A stretch of DNA of 10,797 nt, taken from the NCBI GenBank assembly GCA_947176515.1, contig CAMWQZ010000013.1, positions 1 to 10,797 of the forward strand, written 5' to 3'. The notes beneath the pieces are model-generated. The model made no database searches. It was not told the origin of the DNA and was given only the letters and a program-made list of their open reading frames with translations. The position numbers were made by a program, and so were the translations under genes. The DNA is from an uncultured Bacteroidales bacterium. Its GTDB lineage: Bacteria; Bacteroidota; Bacteroidia; Bacteroidales; Muribaculaceae. Below are positions 1 through 7,020 of the stretch, one piece after another; the first letter of the stretch is position 1, and every line of letters starts with the position of its first letter.

Positions 1-1016
1 GGCGATAATGAGGTCCATCCGCCTTGCTTGAAAGCTTCGAGCTGTCCGGCTGCCTGAAGGATGCGCGCAACAGCACCCTTGTTTTCACGGTAAGTGAAAT
101 TAGAGCCTAAAAGACCAAGCTCGAGGTCAACTTTTTCACTGGAATTTAGGAGATTGAGTCGGTCAATATCAGGTTTGGGAGAGTAGGAGAGACGGGTGGA
201 GAATGATACTTGAGCTTTGCCCTGTTTACCGTTCTTTGTGGTGATGACGATGACACCGTTGGCGGCGCGAGTACCATAGATGGCTGTAGCGGCCGCATCT
301 TTAAGAACTGTGATGCTCTCGATATCGGCAGGGTTGAGGCCTGCGATTGACGATTGATAGAGGTTGTCGATATCCTTGAGTTCATCGGTCGAGGGCATTT
401 CGGTGCCGTTCATAGGTACACCGTCAATCACCCAAAGGGGGTCTTGAGTGCCTTGGAGCGAAGATGTGCCACGGATACGGATTTTTAGCGGTGCGCCCGG
501 CGAACCACTGCTCTGGATTGCCGATAGGCCGGCAACCTGACCTGCGAGCGCCTGGTCGATATTCATAATCGCGCCCAGCTTGCTGTCATCGAGTTCCATT
601 TTTGTAATCGAAGCTGTGAGTTTGCGGCGCTCGATAGCCTGATAACCGGTGACAACAACGTCGGAGAGAACCACTGACGAAGGGTCGAGGACGATGTCAT
701 AATGGTTTACACCATCGACGAGGACGATAGTGCGCGGATTGTATCCAATGCTGCGACACTCTATTTCGGTGACGCCTTTAGGTATGGCGATTGAAAATTC
801 GCCGTCGATATTGGTTACTGTGCCGAGAGTCTTAGCAGTGCTTCCGGCATGTTTTAGCTGTGTTTCAGACACTGCGACTGAAGCGCCGGGGAGAGGCTCA
901 TGGTCCTCAGACGATAGGATGACTCCACTGATGGTGCGCTGTGCCATGACAGCGTTGGCAGGGAGAATGGCTGCTAAAAACAATAGAGCCATTAGTTTAG
1001 TAAATAACTGTTTCAT
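1..1016 (-). CDS. SusC/RagA-family TonB-dependent outer-membrane transporter, N-terminal part (cut by window edge)
   Basis: This is the N-terminal 338 residues of a SusC-like outer-membrane importer, which works with a SusD-like lipoprotein and TonB to take up glycans or peptides. The ATG at 1016 begins a clear signal peptide (KQLFTK, then a hydrophobic stretch, cleavage likely after VMA near residue 25). A carboxypeptidase-regulatory-like beta domain follows at about 28-110 (PLPGASV, TNIDGEFSI). The TonB-box-like DVVVTGYQ lies at 119-126, then the plug domain with DPLWVIDGVP at 192-201 and the SusC-typical GTRAANGVIVITTKNG at 248-263. The barrel lies beyond the left edge; full-length members are about 1000 residues. 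It starts 93 bp downstream of the metalloprotease on the same strand with no terminator between, so cotranscription is likely. No SusD is visible; if present it should lie to the left. The substrate cannot be told from this part. Confidence 0.95.
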   Translation of the reverse strand, partial: MKQLFTKLMALLFLAAILPANAVMAQRTISGVILSSEDHEPLPGASVAVSETQLKHAGSTAKTLGTVTNIDGEFSIAIPKGVTEIECRSIGYNPRTIVLVDGVNHYDIVLDPSSVVLSDVVVTGYQAIERRKLTASITKMELDDSKLGAIMNIDQALAGQVAGLSAIQSSGSPGAPLKIRIRGTSSLQGTQDPLWVIDGVPMNGTEMPSTDELKDIDNLYQSSIAGLNPADIESITVLKDAAATAIYGTRAANGVIVITTKNGKQGKAQVSFSTRLSYSPKPDIDRLNLLNSSEKVDLELGLLGSNFTYRENKGAVARILQAAGQLEAFKQGGWTSLS

Positions 1017-1109
1017 CGCACTGTGTGGTTAGTTATAATAGGAATAGACAAATTGTAAAAAATAAGAAGAGAGAAACTAAGAGAGAGAGGAGAATGAGAT
1101 ATGAGTTTA
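1017..1109 (-). other. Spacer between metalloprotease and SusC gene
   Basis: This short gap has no open reading frame and no hairpin followed by a T-run. On the coding strand it is pyrimidine-rich at about 1065-1095 (CTCTCTCTC-type tract). The sequence TACAATTTG near 1050 resembles the Bacteroidetes -7 box but has one base too many between TA and TTTG, so an internal promoter is not supported. The metalloprotease stop TGA is directly followed by an in-frame TAA at 1109-1107. Confidence 0.6.
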
Positions 1110-3821
1110 TCAGTTTTTGAGCTGGGCGATGCCGAGGGCGGTATTGATGCGCATCACGAGGTCTTCGTAGTGATAGCGCGCATCGCGAGAAGCCGAAGGC
1201 ATGCGAGAGATTAGCAATGTGCGGATACGCATCAGCTCGCCGCGCTTCAGAGAAATCGCGTCAGAGACACGGTTGCCCTGGCTGCCGTAGAAATTCAGAT
1301 TTCTGCGGCCGGGAGCATGTTCGCCGAGCGACTGCGCGCTGCGGTCGTGAGAGTGAAGAGGACAGCCGAAACATCCGTATTCAGATGGTTGAACGAGCAT
1401 CATGGCTGCCGGATCGGCATCAAGCGAGCGAGTTACGCCTGATTTGACGCCCTGGTTTTCGCTTGCGGCTATGATAAGGGCGTCGACAAAGTTTTTCTGC
1501 ATCGAGCGTTCGCGCACATCAGGCGTCTTGCCGCTGATGGTTTTAGCAAATATGCTGTTATGAAGCATATCCATCATTTCTGACGGCATGAAGGCTTTGC
1601 TTCCGTTCATGGCCTCGTTTTCATACATTCGGATGATGCGGTTGTCGGAAAGCAAATCCCAAAGTATATAGCTCTGAGCATTTTTCAGAATGTAATTGGG
1701 CGAGTTTTCCATACGTCCGAAGGGTGTGTTATTGACGAGGAAAGTGTAGTTTGACACATCGGCGTCAAAAAGCCATGACGGCTGAGTAAGAGCTTCGTCG
1801 ATAATAAACTGCACAGCCTCGCGCTGACGTGGAGTCTCGACAAATTTATAAGTCTGCTTGCCATCGCCGACGGTGGTGTTGTCGACATATATGCCGCCAA
1901 TATTGGCGAGCACATGGTAGATATAGAGTTGCCACTGGCCTACTGCCGAGTAGTATAGGCGCGAAGCCTCGTCGTAGTCTTGCCCACGTTTGCCGTTGGT
2001 GGTCCACTCGACGATGTTGGGCACGATGCGCTTAAGATTGGCAATGCCGTATTTTGCTGACTTTATGGCATTATCGCCAAGGTCCTCGCTGAGGGCGCGA
2101 GGGTCAATCGCCGAGCGCGAGTCCTGAGCCTCGCTGTAGCGGTAGAGGTCGCTGCTGTGGTTGTCGATAAGTTCCTGAAGGCGCTCATATTCTTCCTCGG
2201 GAGTGATGTGGCCAAACCAGCGGTAGCCATACTCTATAGCCATGCGGTCATAAGGACCAATCTGCGGCGAAAGGCTCTTGACACCGTCGCCGGGCTGCGC
2301 AACGTAGTTGAAACGGGCATAGTCCATGATTGAAGAGCTTGTGCCGCCGAGTTTCTCGATATATGACGGAGAGCGGAGTGAGTCAGTCGGGATGGCGGCT
2401 GACGCCATCATGTTGTGGCGCAAGCCGAGCGAGTGGCCGACTTCGTGACAGGCTACAAATCGCATTGCATCACCGATTAGCTCTTCTGGAAGCTCGAGCT
2501 GACGTGCGCGAGGATCGACAGCGCCGGTCTGGACTACAATCCAGTCGTGAACGAGGTCGATGACGTTGTGCCACCACATGATATCTGCCTCGATGATTTC
2601 GCCGGTGCGAGGGTCAGTGAGCGACGGCCCCATGGCGTTAGACTTAGCCGAGGCGGCATATGTGAGCACCGAATAGTTGATGTCATCGCGGTCGATGCCG
2701 TCAGTCGTGGCCGAATCAGGCATTTGTTCTACTCTGATGGCATTTTTAAAACCGGCGAGCTCGAATGCTGAGTTCCAGTCTTCGATACCCTGCTTGAGAT
2801 ATTTGCGCCAAACGTAAGGCGTAGAGTTGTCAAGCCAGAAAACTATCGGCTTGGCAGGTTCGACCAGTCGGCCGGCGAGATAGTCGGCTTCGTCTTCGGG
2901 CTTGGGCTGCAGACGCCAGCGAGTGATATAGTTGCTGTTGCTTACACGCTGCTGGTCGTCAGAGTACTGCAGGGCTGACTCAGTGAAATATCCGACACGG
3001 GGCGACGCATAGCGGCGAGGCATCGGGTCTTCGGGCAGAAGCACCAGTGTGCAGCCGACCTCGACTGTAACGTAGACCGTTCCTCCCGGTTCTGACACTC
3101 TTGTGGTTAGCTCTGACAGGGCATAGATATTGTTGTCAAATGCCTTGATAGAGTTGATTTTCGATAGCTCGGTGTTGGGCGATGTGCCGATATTGATGTC
3201 GTTAAAGACATTGTTAAAGCTCGATTTGGTACCGTCATAGATATCATTTACTCGGATGACAACAGCTGAAGAATCGTTGTTGTAAGCCTCGATTTTAAAT
3301 GACGCGATTATAGGCGAAATATAATTTTGGCTTACCGACGGAGCGATAGCGTCGCTCTTGTTGACGTCGGGTATCGGTCGGAACTGGCGGACACGCACTT
3401 TGTTGGCGACCGTGTCGATTTCAAAGCTGACGAGCTGATTGGCGTAGTTCGTGCCACGGTTTACGCTGGCATCGTTGAGCTCGGCGGGAACTTTGACAAA
3501 CTTATTGACGGCGAGCATCGGCTTGCCGAGATATTTCTTCGGTATTTCAAAATAGTAATCCTCGCCCTGGCGGATGACGTTGAAAAGTCCTTGCGATACA
3601 TATGGGGCATCCTCTACAAGCTTGTCGTAGTCGCTTTTAGCAGGGGTGGAATCTGAAATTTCGCTGCTTTTTTTATTTTTCTTCTTGCCAAAGAATAGGA
3701 ACGCACGGTCATTGTCATCAACGTTAGATGATGGCAGTGCATGACCCAGGCAAGGTGAGGTGAGCGATAAGGTTACGAGGGTTGCAGATAATAGTCGTGT
3801 TATAAGTTGGTTATTGAACAT
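1110..3821 (-). CDS. Secreted zinc-dependent metalloprotease (DUF5118/DUF5117/DUF4953-type, metzincin-like)
   Basis: A large secreted protease of a family common in Bacteroidetes, 903 residues from the ATG at 3821. Using that numbering, a signal peptide spans about 1-28 (cleavage likely after LGHA). A lysine-rich linker (GKKKNKKSS) and a DUF5118-like segment (YDKLVEDAPYVSQGLF, YYFEIP) follow at about 65-95, then a DUF5117-like beta region to about 285. The catalytic domain carries the extended zinc motif HEVGHSLGLRH: H459, E460, H463 and H469. A Met-turn-like SIMDYARFNY has its Met at 499, as in metzincins. Near the C-terminus is an unusual CFGC pair (C817, C820). An in-frame TTG at 3830 would add three residues. 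It lies 4 bases after AGGAG, while the ATG lies 13 bases after it, so the start is uncertain. I prefer ATG because Bacteroidetes depend little on Shine-Dalgarno pairing. The position ahead of a SusC gene suggests it cuts proteins or peptides for import (inference). Confidence 0.93.
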   Translation of the reverse strand: MFNNQLITRLLSATLVTLSLTSPCLGHALPSSNVDDNDRAFLFFGKKKNKKSSEISDSTPAKSDYDKLVEDAPYVSQGLFNVIRQGEDYYFEIPKKYLGKPMLAVNKFVKVPAELNDASVNRGTNYANQLVSFEIDTVANKVRVRQFRPIPDVNKSDAIAPSVSQNYISPIIASFKIEAYNNDSSAVVIRVNDIYDGTKSSFNNVFNDINIGTSPNTELSKINSIKAFDNNIYALSELTTRVSEPGGTVYVTVEVGCTLVLLPEDPMPRRYASPRVGYFTESALQYSDDQQRVSNSNYITRWRLQPKPEDEADYLAGRLVEPAKPIVFWLDNSTPYVWRKYLKQGIEDWNSAFELAGFKNAIRVEQMPDSATTDGIDRDDINYSVLTYAASAKSNAMGPSLTDPRTGEIIEADIMWWHNVIDLVHDWIVVQTGAVDPRARQLELPEELIGDAMRFVACHEVGHSLGLRHNMMASAAIPTDSLRSPSYIEKLGGTSSSIMDYARFNYVAQPGDGVKSLSPQIGPYDRMAIEYGYRWFGHITPEEEYERLQELIDNHSSDLYRYSEAQDSRSAIDPRALSEDLGDNAIKSAKYGIANLKRIVPNIVEWTTNGKRGQDYDEASRLYYSAVGQWQLYIYHVLANIGGIYVDNTTVGDGKQTYKFVETPRQREAVQFIIDEALTQPSWLFDADVSNYTFLVNNTPFGRMENSPNYILKNAQSYILWDLLSDNRIIRMYENEAMNGSKAFMPSEMMDMLHNSIFAKTISGKTPDVRERSMQKNFVDALIIAASENQGVKSGVTRSLDADPAAMMLVQPSEYGCFGCPLHSHDRSAQSLGEHAPGRRNLNFYGSQGNRVSDAISLKRGELMRIRTLLISRMPSASRDARYHYEDLVMRINTALGIAQLKN

Positions 3822-3830
3822 AATAAACAA

Positions 3831-3837
3831 ATTACTC
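3831..3837 (-). promoter_or_regulatory. Shine-Dalgarno-like AGGAG ahead of metalloprotease start
   Basis: Read on the minus strand, AAAAGGAGTAAT lies just before TTG (3830) and ATG (3821). The purine core ends 4 bases before TTG and 13 before ATG. It is therefore the only direct argument for the TTG start; neither spacing is ideal. Confidence 0.4.
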
Positions 3838-3857
3838 CTTTTCTAATACTTGACATG

Positions 3858-3865
3858 CAAAGGTA
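3858..3865 (-). promoter_or_regulatory. Bacteroidetes -7 box for the metalloprotease/SusC unit
   Basis: The minus strand reads TACCTTTG, a perfect match to the Bacteroidetes -7 consensus TAnnTTTG recognised by the primary sigma factor. Transcription would start near 3852, leaving a leader of about 30 nt to the ATG at 3821. No good -33 TTTG is seen at the usual 19-21 bp spacing; a TTTG on this strand at 3881-3878 is too close (12 bp). The same octamer is found upstream of the lipoprotein gene. Confidence 0.65.
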
Positions 3866-4168
3866 CTAATTTTGTGCCAAATAATAGTAGATATTAAGAT
3901 TATTTTTGTCATTTCGATGCTTTTTTGCTAAACATTTGTGCAAAATGATTTGTAATTTTTATTTTTATAACCGCGTTGAGAAATGAGCCGCAAAAAGACA
4001 GATACATTTAACCGATTCTGTTAAATCAATGTCGATTTAGTGAAAAACTCTTAATAAAATTGGCTATTTAAAATAATGTTAATAGATTAGCATAATCTAA
4101 TTGACTGTCCTATGTGATTAGTCCTATCTGATATCTTAAATTGATTGAATTAAAAATAAATTGTAACT
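3866..4168. other. AT-rich divergent intergenic region
   Basis: About 300 bp between divergent genes without a credible coding frame. It is markedly AT-rich compared with the flanking genes. It holds two short inverted repeats (TAAATC-N6-GATTTA at 4022-4039 and TAGATTA-GCA-TAATCTA at 4083-4099). The rightward promoter is not clear. A perfect TAnnTTTG (TATTTTTG) at 3901-3908 would leave a leader of about 250 nt and may be chance in this composition. TTGAC at 4101 with TATCTGAT at 4125 has good spacing but a poor -7 match. Confidence 0.6.
4083..4099. promoter_or_regulatory. Perfect 7-bp inverted repeat, possible operator
   Basis: TAGATTA and TAATCTA are exact reverse complements separated by GCA, 70 bp before the start of the small secreted protein. 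It is too AT-rich and lacks a T-run, so it is not a convincing terminator. Its size suits a dimeric regulator site, but AT-rich DNA gives such repeats by chance fairly often. Confidence 0.3.
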
Positions 4169-4696
4169 ATGCTAACCTTAAACTTTAAGTCTGCTGTCCA
4201 GAAATTTGTACGGCTTAAGACATTGATGATGGTTTTGGCGGTTCTTGCGGTTTCTGGGCCTGTGTTGAGCGCACAGTCGACAAATTCGGGCAAGGCTCTG
4301 TTGGTTCAGTTGAAAAACGGCGACAAGCAATATTTCATGCTGGCCGACGAGCCGGTGATAACTTTTGCTGACTATCGTTGCCAGATTGAGTCGCAAGAAC
4401 TTAGCGCTGATTTTGATATGACGCTCATAGACCATGCCAAAGTAGTGGATTTCGATCCTGCGTCGGTCGATGAAATCGAATCGGCTCTTATTGTCGACCT
4501 CAGCAACCCCTCGGTCGTGGTGATTCGCGGCATGAAGCCCAACGGCAATGTGTCGTTGTTCAATCTTTCAGGCATGATGCTTCTCCATACCTCTGTAGAC
4601 GAAAGCGGTACTGCCATGCTCGAAGTCGGAGATTTCGCGTCGGGCGTTTATGTGATTACTTCAAATGAAACAACCTTTAAAATCTATAAGAAATGA
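4169..4696 (+). CDS. Small secreted protein with T9SS type A-like C-terminal sorting domain
   Basis: A 175-residue exported protein of unknown function. Its N-terminus is a long basic n-region followed by a hydrophobic core (MMVLAVLAV) and a likely cleavage after LSA near residue 35; M20 or M21 could be alternative starts. The mature part opens with a beta-hairpin-like motif (LLVQLKNGDKQYFMLADEPVITF) of a type often seen at the start of Bacteroidales surface proteins. The last ~50 residues (NVSLFNLSGMMLLHTS, then DFASGVYVITSNETTFKIYKK without a further domain) follow the pattern of T9SS type A sorting domains: V-x-L/I-F-N/D-L-x-G, then x-x-G-V-Y-V-I, ending in a lysine tail. Little room is left for a cargo domain, about 85 residues. 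Its stop overlaps the next gene's start (ATGA, 4693-4696), so the two are translationally coupled and probably work together. The protein may instead be a cell-surface adaptor using the same fold without T9SS export. Confidence 0.8.
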   Translation: MLTLNFKSAVQKFVRLKTLMMVLAVLAVSGPVLSAQSTNSGKALLVQLKNGDKQYFMLADEPVITFADYRCQIESQELSADFDMTLIDHAKVVDFDPASVDEIESALIVDLSNPSVVVIRGMKPNGNVSLFNLSGMMLLHTSVDESGTAMLEVGDFASGVYVITSNETTFKIYKK

Positions 4697-6840
4697 GAAG
4701 AATTTCGTTAATGGCGGCTTTAGCAGTCATATCAATGGCGGCTGTAGCTCAAGTTTATAAGCTGTCGGTTACAAAGAACGACGGGCAGACCGTCGTAATC
4801 CCGACCGACGATATCTCAAAAATCGAATTTATCGAGGAAATTACGGGCGATCCAACCCTCAGTGTAGAGACCAAGGCTGACGCTGTCCCATTCATCGGCG
4901 GCGAAGTGGCTTTTAAGGTTACTGCCAACTGCCAGTGGACATATAAGGTCGACAATTCATCAGTGGCAGAGGTGTCAAAGACCAAAAATCAACTTGTGCT
5001 GAAGTTCCCCTTCAAGCCTTCAAGCGAAGAGGTGAAATATACCGTGACATTTAGTTACGGCGACAACCAGTCAAAGCAGATTGTAATTGCACAGGCTTCA
5101 GCCCCCATAGCCGACCTGCTTGATATAGTGTTTAAAGAAGATGGCACAGCCGAGGACGTTTCGCCGATGGCTCACGACGTAATCACCCGTAAAGGAACAG
5201 CTTTGATGACATATTATAATGACATTCACAAGCGTTACGTTGCCAATTACCGTCACTCTATGGGCGACGGCGTCACGACTGGTTACTATCGCGTCAACTA
5301 TAAGCCTAATGATGAATTTATCTCGCGCGTGGCTGACGGCTGCACCTTTGAGTCAATAATGATGCTCGGCGAGGCCGACCCGGCTAACCTCGAAGTGAAA
5401 TGGTTTAGCTCGATGCAGGCCGGCGGTATCGGCTTCATACTCCCAGGTCACAACCGCTCTAAGTGCATAACTTTCTTGCCAAATATCTCAACGAGCGGTT
5501 CGTCAAACTGGTGCTGGACTCATAGCAAGGTTGTCCCCGAAGTTGGTAAATATTATCACGTTGTCGGTGTATGGAATAAAGAAGAGGCAAAGACATACAT
5601 ATATATTAATGGTGAACTCAGCGGAACGGCTTCGACCCCCGGCAACTATGTGCCCGTGTCTTCGGGCGCAGAGTCGTTTGTAATCGGTGGTGACGCCGAA
5701 CCCAATCAGACATCTTGCGCATCGGCGTGGAACGGTGATATCGTCACCGCCCGAATCTACGACGCACCCATGACAGCCGAACAGGTTGCCAGACTCTGGG
5801 ATGCCGCAGCGTTTGACCAGTCGGTGCAGTCGTTTGCAATTACTAATCTTCAATATATGTCAGAGTGCGAGGTCGGAGTCGGATTCAAATATAACATTTA
5901 TGGCGAAGGCTTTGAGTCGAGTGACGAAATCGAAATGCAGAAGGCTGACGGTTCGGCTACGTTTACGCCCGATGTCACCATTGGCGCAGGCAAAGCGACT
6001 ATAGTTATCCCTGCCGGCATGACCTCAGGAACATATAAGATTATCGTGAAACGTGGTGGCTCGTCTATGCCCTTAGGTGCGGTTGATATGACGGTTTCGG
6101 CTAATCCTCTCGCCCCGGTTGTCCCTAAGATTATAGCTCACCGCGGCGCCCACACCGACGGCGCAAGCGAGAACTCTATCGCGGCACTAAAGAAGGCTAT
6201 GGATGCCAACTATTACGGCATCGAGCTCGACATCTGGACAACGACTGACGATAAACTGATTGTGCACCACGACGGCGAGGCCGGCGGACTTGTGTTCTAT
6301 CAGAATACTTATGACCGTATCAAAAACGTTAAGCTCTCTAACGGTGAAAATCTGCCGACATTTGAAAGCTTTGTCGAGACGTTCAAGAGCAAGATGGCTA
6401 CATCAACCTCCAAGCTTATCATTGAGATAAAGACTCACCTCACCACCGAGCGTAATCACACTGCCATCGACAACGTTATGAAGATTGTCGAGGAGGCTGG
6501 TATCAAAGACCGGGTAGAGTATATCGCCTTTAGCTTTGATAATTGTAAGTATATTCTTTCTAAAGACGCTGACGCTACAGTCGGTTACCTGATGGGTGAC
6601 CGCGCTCCTGCAAGTGTCTTGGACGCCGGTATCCGCAGCGTAGATTATAGTTCGGGTGCTTATGCTAACAATCCGGGCTGGATTAAAGAGGCGCGTAAAT
6701 TAGGCATGATAGTCAATGTGTGGACTATCAACAGCGCAATTGATATCCTCAAATTTATCGGTCAGGGTGTTGACTACATCACTACTGATGCGCCGGCTCT
6801 TGCTACCGAGCTTGCAGACAAGAAATTTATCGAGGAATAA
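4693..6840 (+). CDS. Secreted multidomain glycerophosphodiester phosphodiesterase (BACON-like, LamG-like, IPT-like, GDPD)
   Basis: A 715-residue exported enzyme predicted to hydrolyse glycerophosphodiesters to sn-glycerol 3-phosphate and an alcohol outside the cytoplasm. A signal peptide spans about 1-20 (cleavage after AVA or AVAQ) with no lipobox. Next come the hairpin VYKLSVTKNDGQ...DDISKIEF (21-46), a BACON-like beta domain (about 55-135), a LamG/concanavalin-like domain (about 140-370; YYHVVGVWNKEEAKTYIYING), an IPT-like beta domain (about 375-470), and the GDPD domain (about 476-711). The GDPD residues are intact: H483-R484-G, E493, E511 and D513 (ELDIW), H525-H526-D527, and E578/K580 (IIEIK); the end has the usual DYITTDAP. 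The first motif reads HRGAHTDGASENS, one residue longer than the common HRG-PENT pattern and with Ser for Pro. The lectin-like domains suggest binding to glycans or surface polymers (inference). It has no C-terminal sorting domain, unlike its coupled upstream partner. Confidence 0.93.
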   Translation: MRRISLMAALAVISMAAVAQVYKLSVTKNDGQTVVIPTDDISKIEFIEEITGDPTLSVETKADAVPFIGGEVAFKVTANCQWTYKVDNSSVAEVSKTKNQLVLKFPFKPSSEEVKYTVTFSYGDNQSKQIVIAQASAPIADLLDIVFKEDGTAEDVSPMAHDVITRKGTALMTYYNDIHKRYVANYRHSMGDGVTTGYYRVNYKPNDEFISRVADGCTFESIMMLGEADPANLEVKWFSSMQAGGIGFILPGHNRSKCITFLPNISTSGSSNWCWTHSKVVPEVGKYYHVVGVWNKEEAKTYIYINGELSGTASTPGNYVPVSSGAESFVIGGDAEPNQTSCASAWNGDIVTARIYDAPMTAEQVARLWDAAAFDQSVQSFAITNLQYMSECEVGVGFKYNIYGEGFESSDEIEMQKADGSATFTPDVTIGAGKATIVIPAGMTSGTYKIIVKRGGSSMPLGAVDMTVSANPLAPVVPKIIAHRGAHTDGASENSIAALKKAMDANYYGIELDIWTTTDDKLIVHHDGEAGGLVFYQNTYDRIKNVKLSNGENLPTFESFVETFKSKMATSTSKLIIEIKTHLTTERNHTAIDNVMKIVEEAGIKDRVEYIAFSFDNCKYILSKDADATVGYLMGDRAPASVLDAGIRSVDYSSGAYANNPGWIKEARKLGMIVNVWTINSAIDILKFIGQGVDYITTDAPALATELADKKFIEE

Positions 6841-6864
6841 TATCGGTTTCCTATAGAAAAAGAC

Positions 6865-6904
6865 CGTGGCTATCGGCTTTACTGTCGGTAGCCACGATTT
6901 TTTT
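6865..6904 (+). terminator. Rho-independent terminator after the GDPD gene
   Basis: A 13-bp stem (CGTGGCTATCGGC with GTCGGTAGCCACG, two G-U wobbles) closes a 6-nt loop TTTACT and is followed by seven T residues. It lies 24 bp after the GDPD stop and ends the small-protein/GDPD operon. Confidence 0.9.
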
Positions 6905-6937
6905 CCTCATTATCATTCAATAAAGCTAAAAAATCCT

Positions 6938-6945
6938 TACCTTTG
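6938..6945 (+). promoter_or_regulatory. Bacteroidetes -7 box for the lipoprotein/DUF5723 operon
   Basis: TACCTTTG matches TAnnTTTG perfectly and sits between a terminator and the next ATG. Transcription would start near 6952, giving an AT-rich leader of about 69 nt. No TTTG is seen 19-21 bp upstream, so the -33 element is weak. Confidence 0.65.
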
Positions 6946-7020
6946 TGAAAAATTACACACATTTTTTATATCCTAATCTTTAAGACAACACTTAATATAA
7001 ATTAGTAACTATAAACCGAC

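Noticed and set aside
730-1032. Plus-strand frame of 100 codons antisense to the SusC start
   Set aside because: Overlaps the signal peptide and N-terminal domain of SusC; the protein has no recognisable feature.
3327-3656. Plus-strand frame of 109 codons antisense to the metalloprotease
   Set aside because: Fully inside the protease gene, which has clear domains and motifs in its own frame; no upstream signals.
3901-3908. Perfect TAnnTTTG (TATTTTTG) as promoter of the gene at 4169
   Set aside because: No -33 TTTG at suitable spacing, a leader of about 250 nt, and such matches are expected in this AT-rich stretch.
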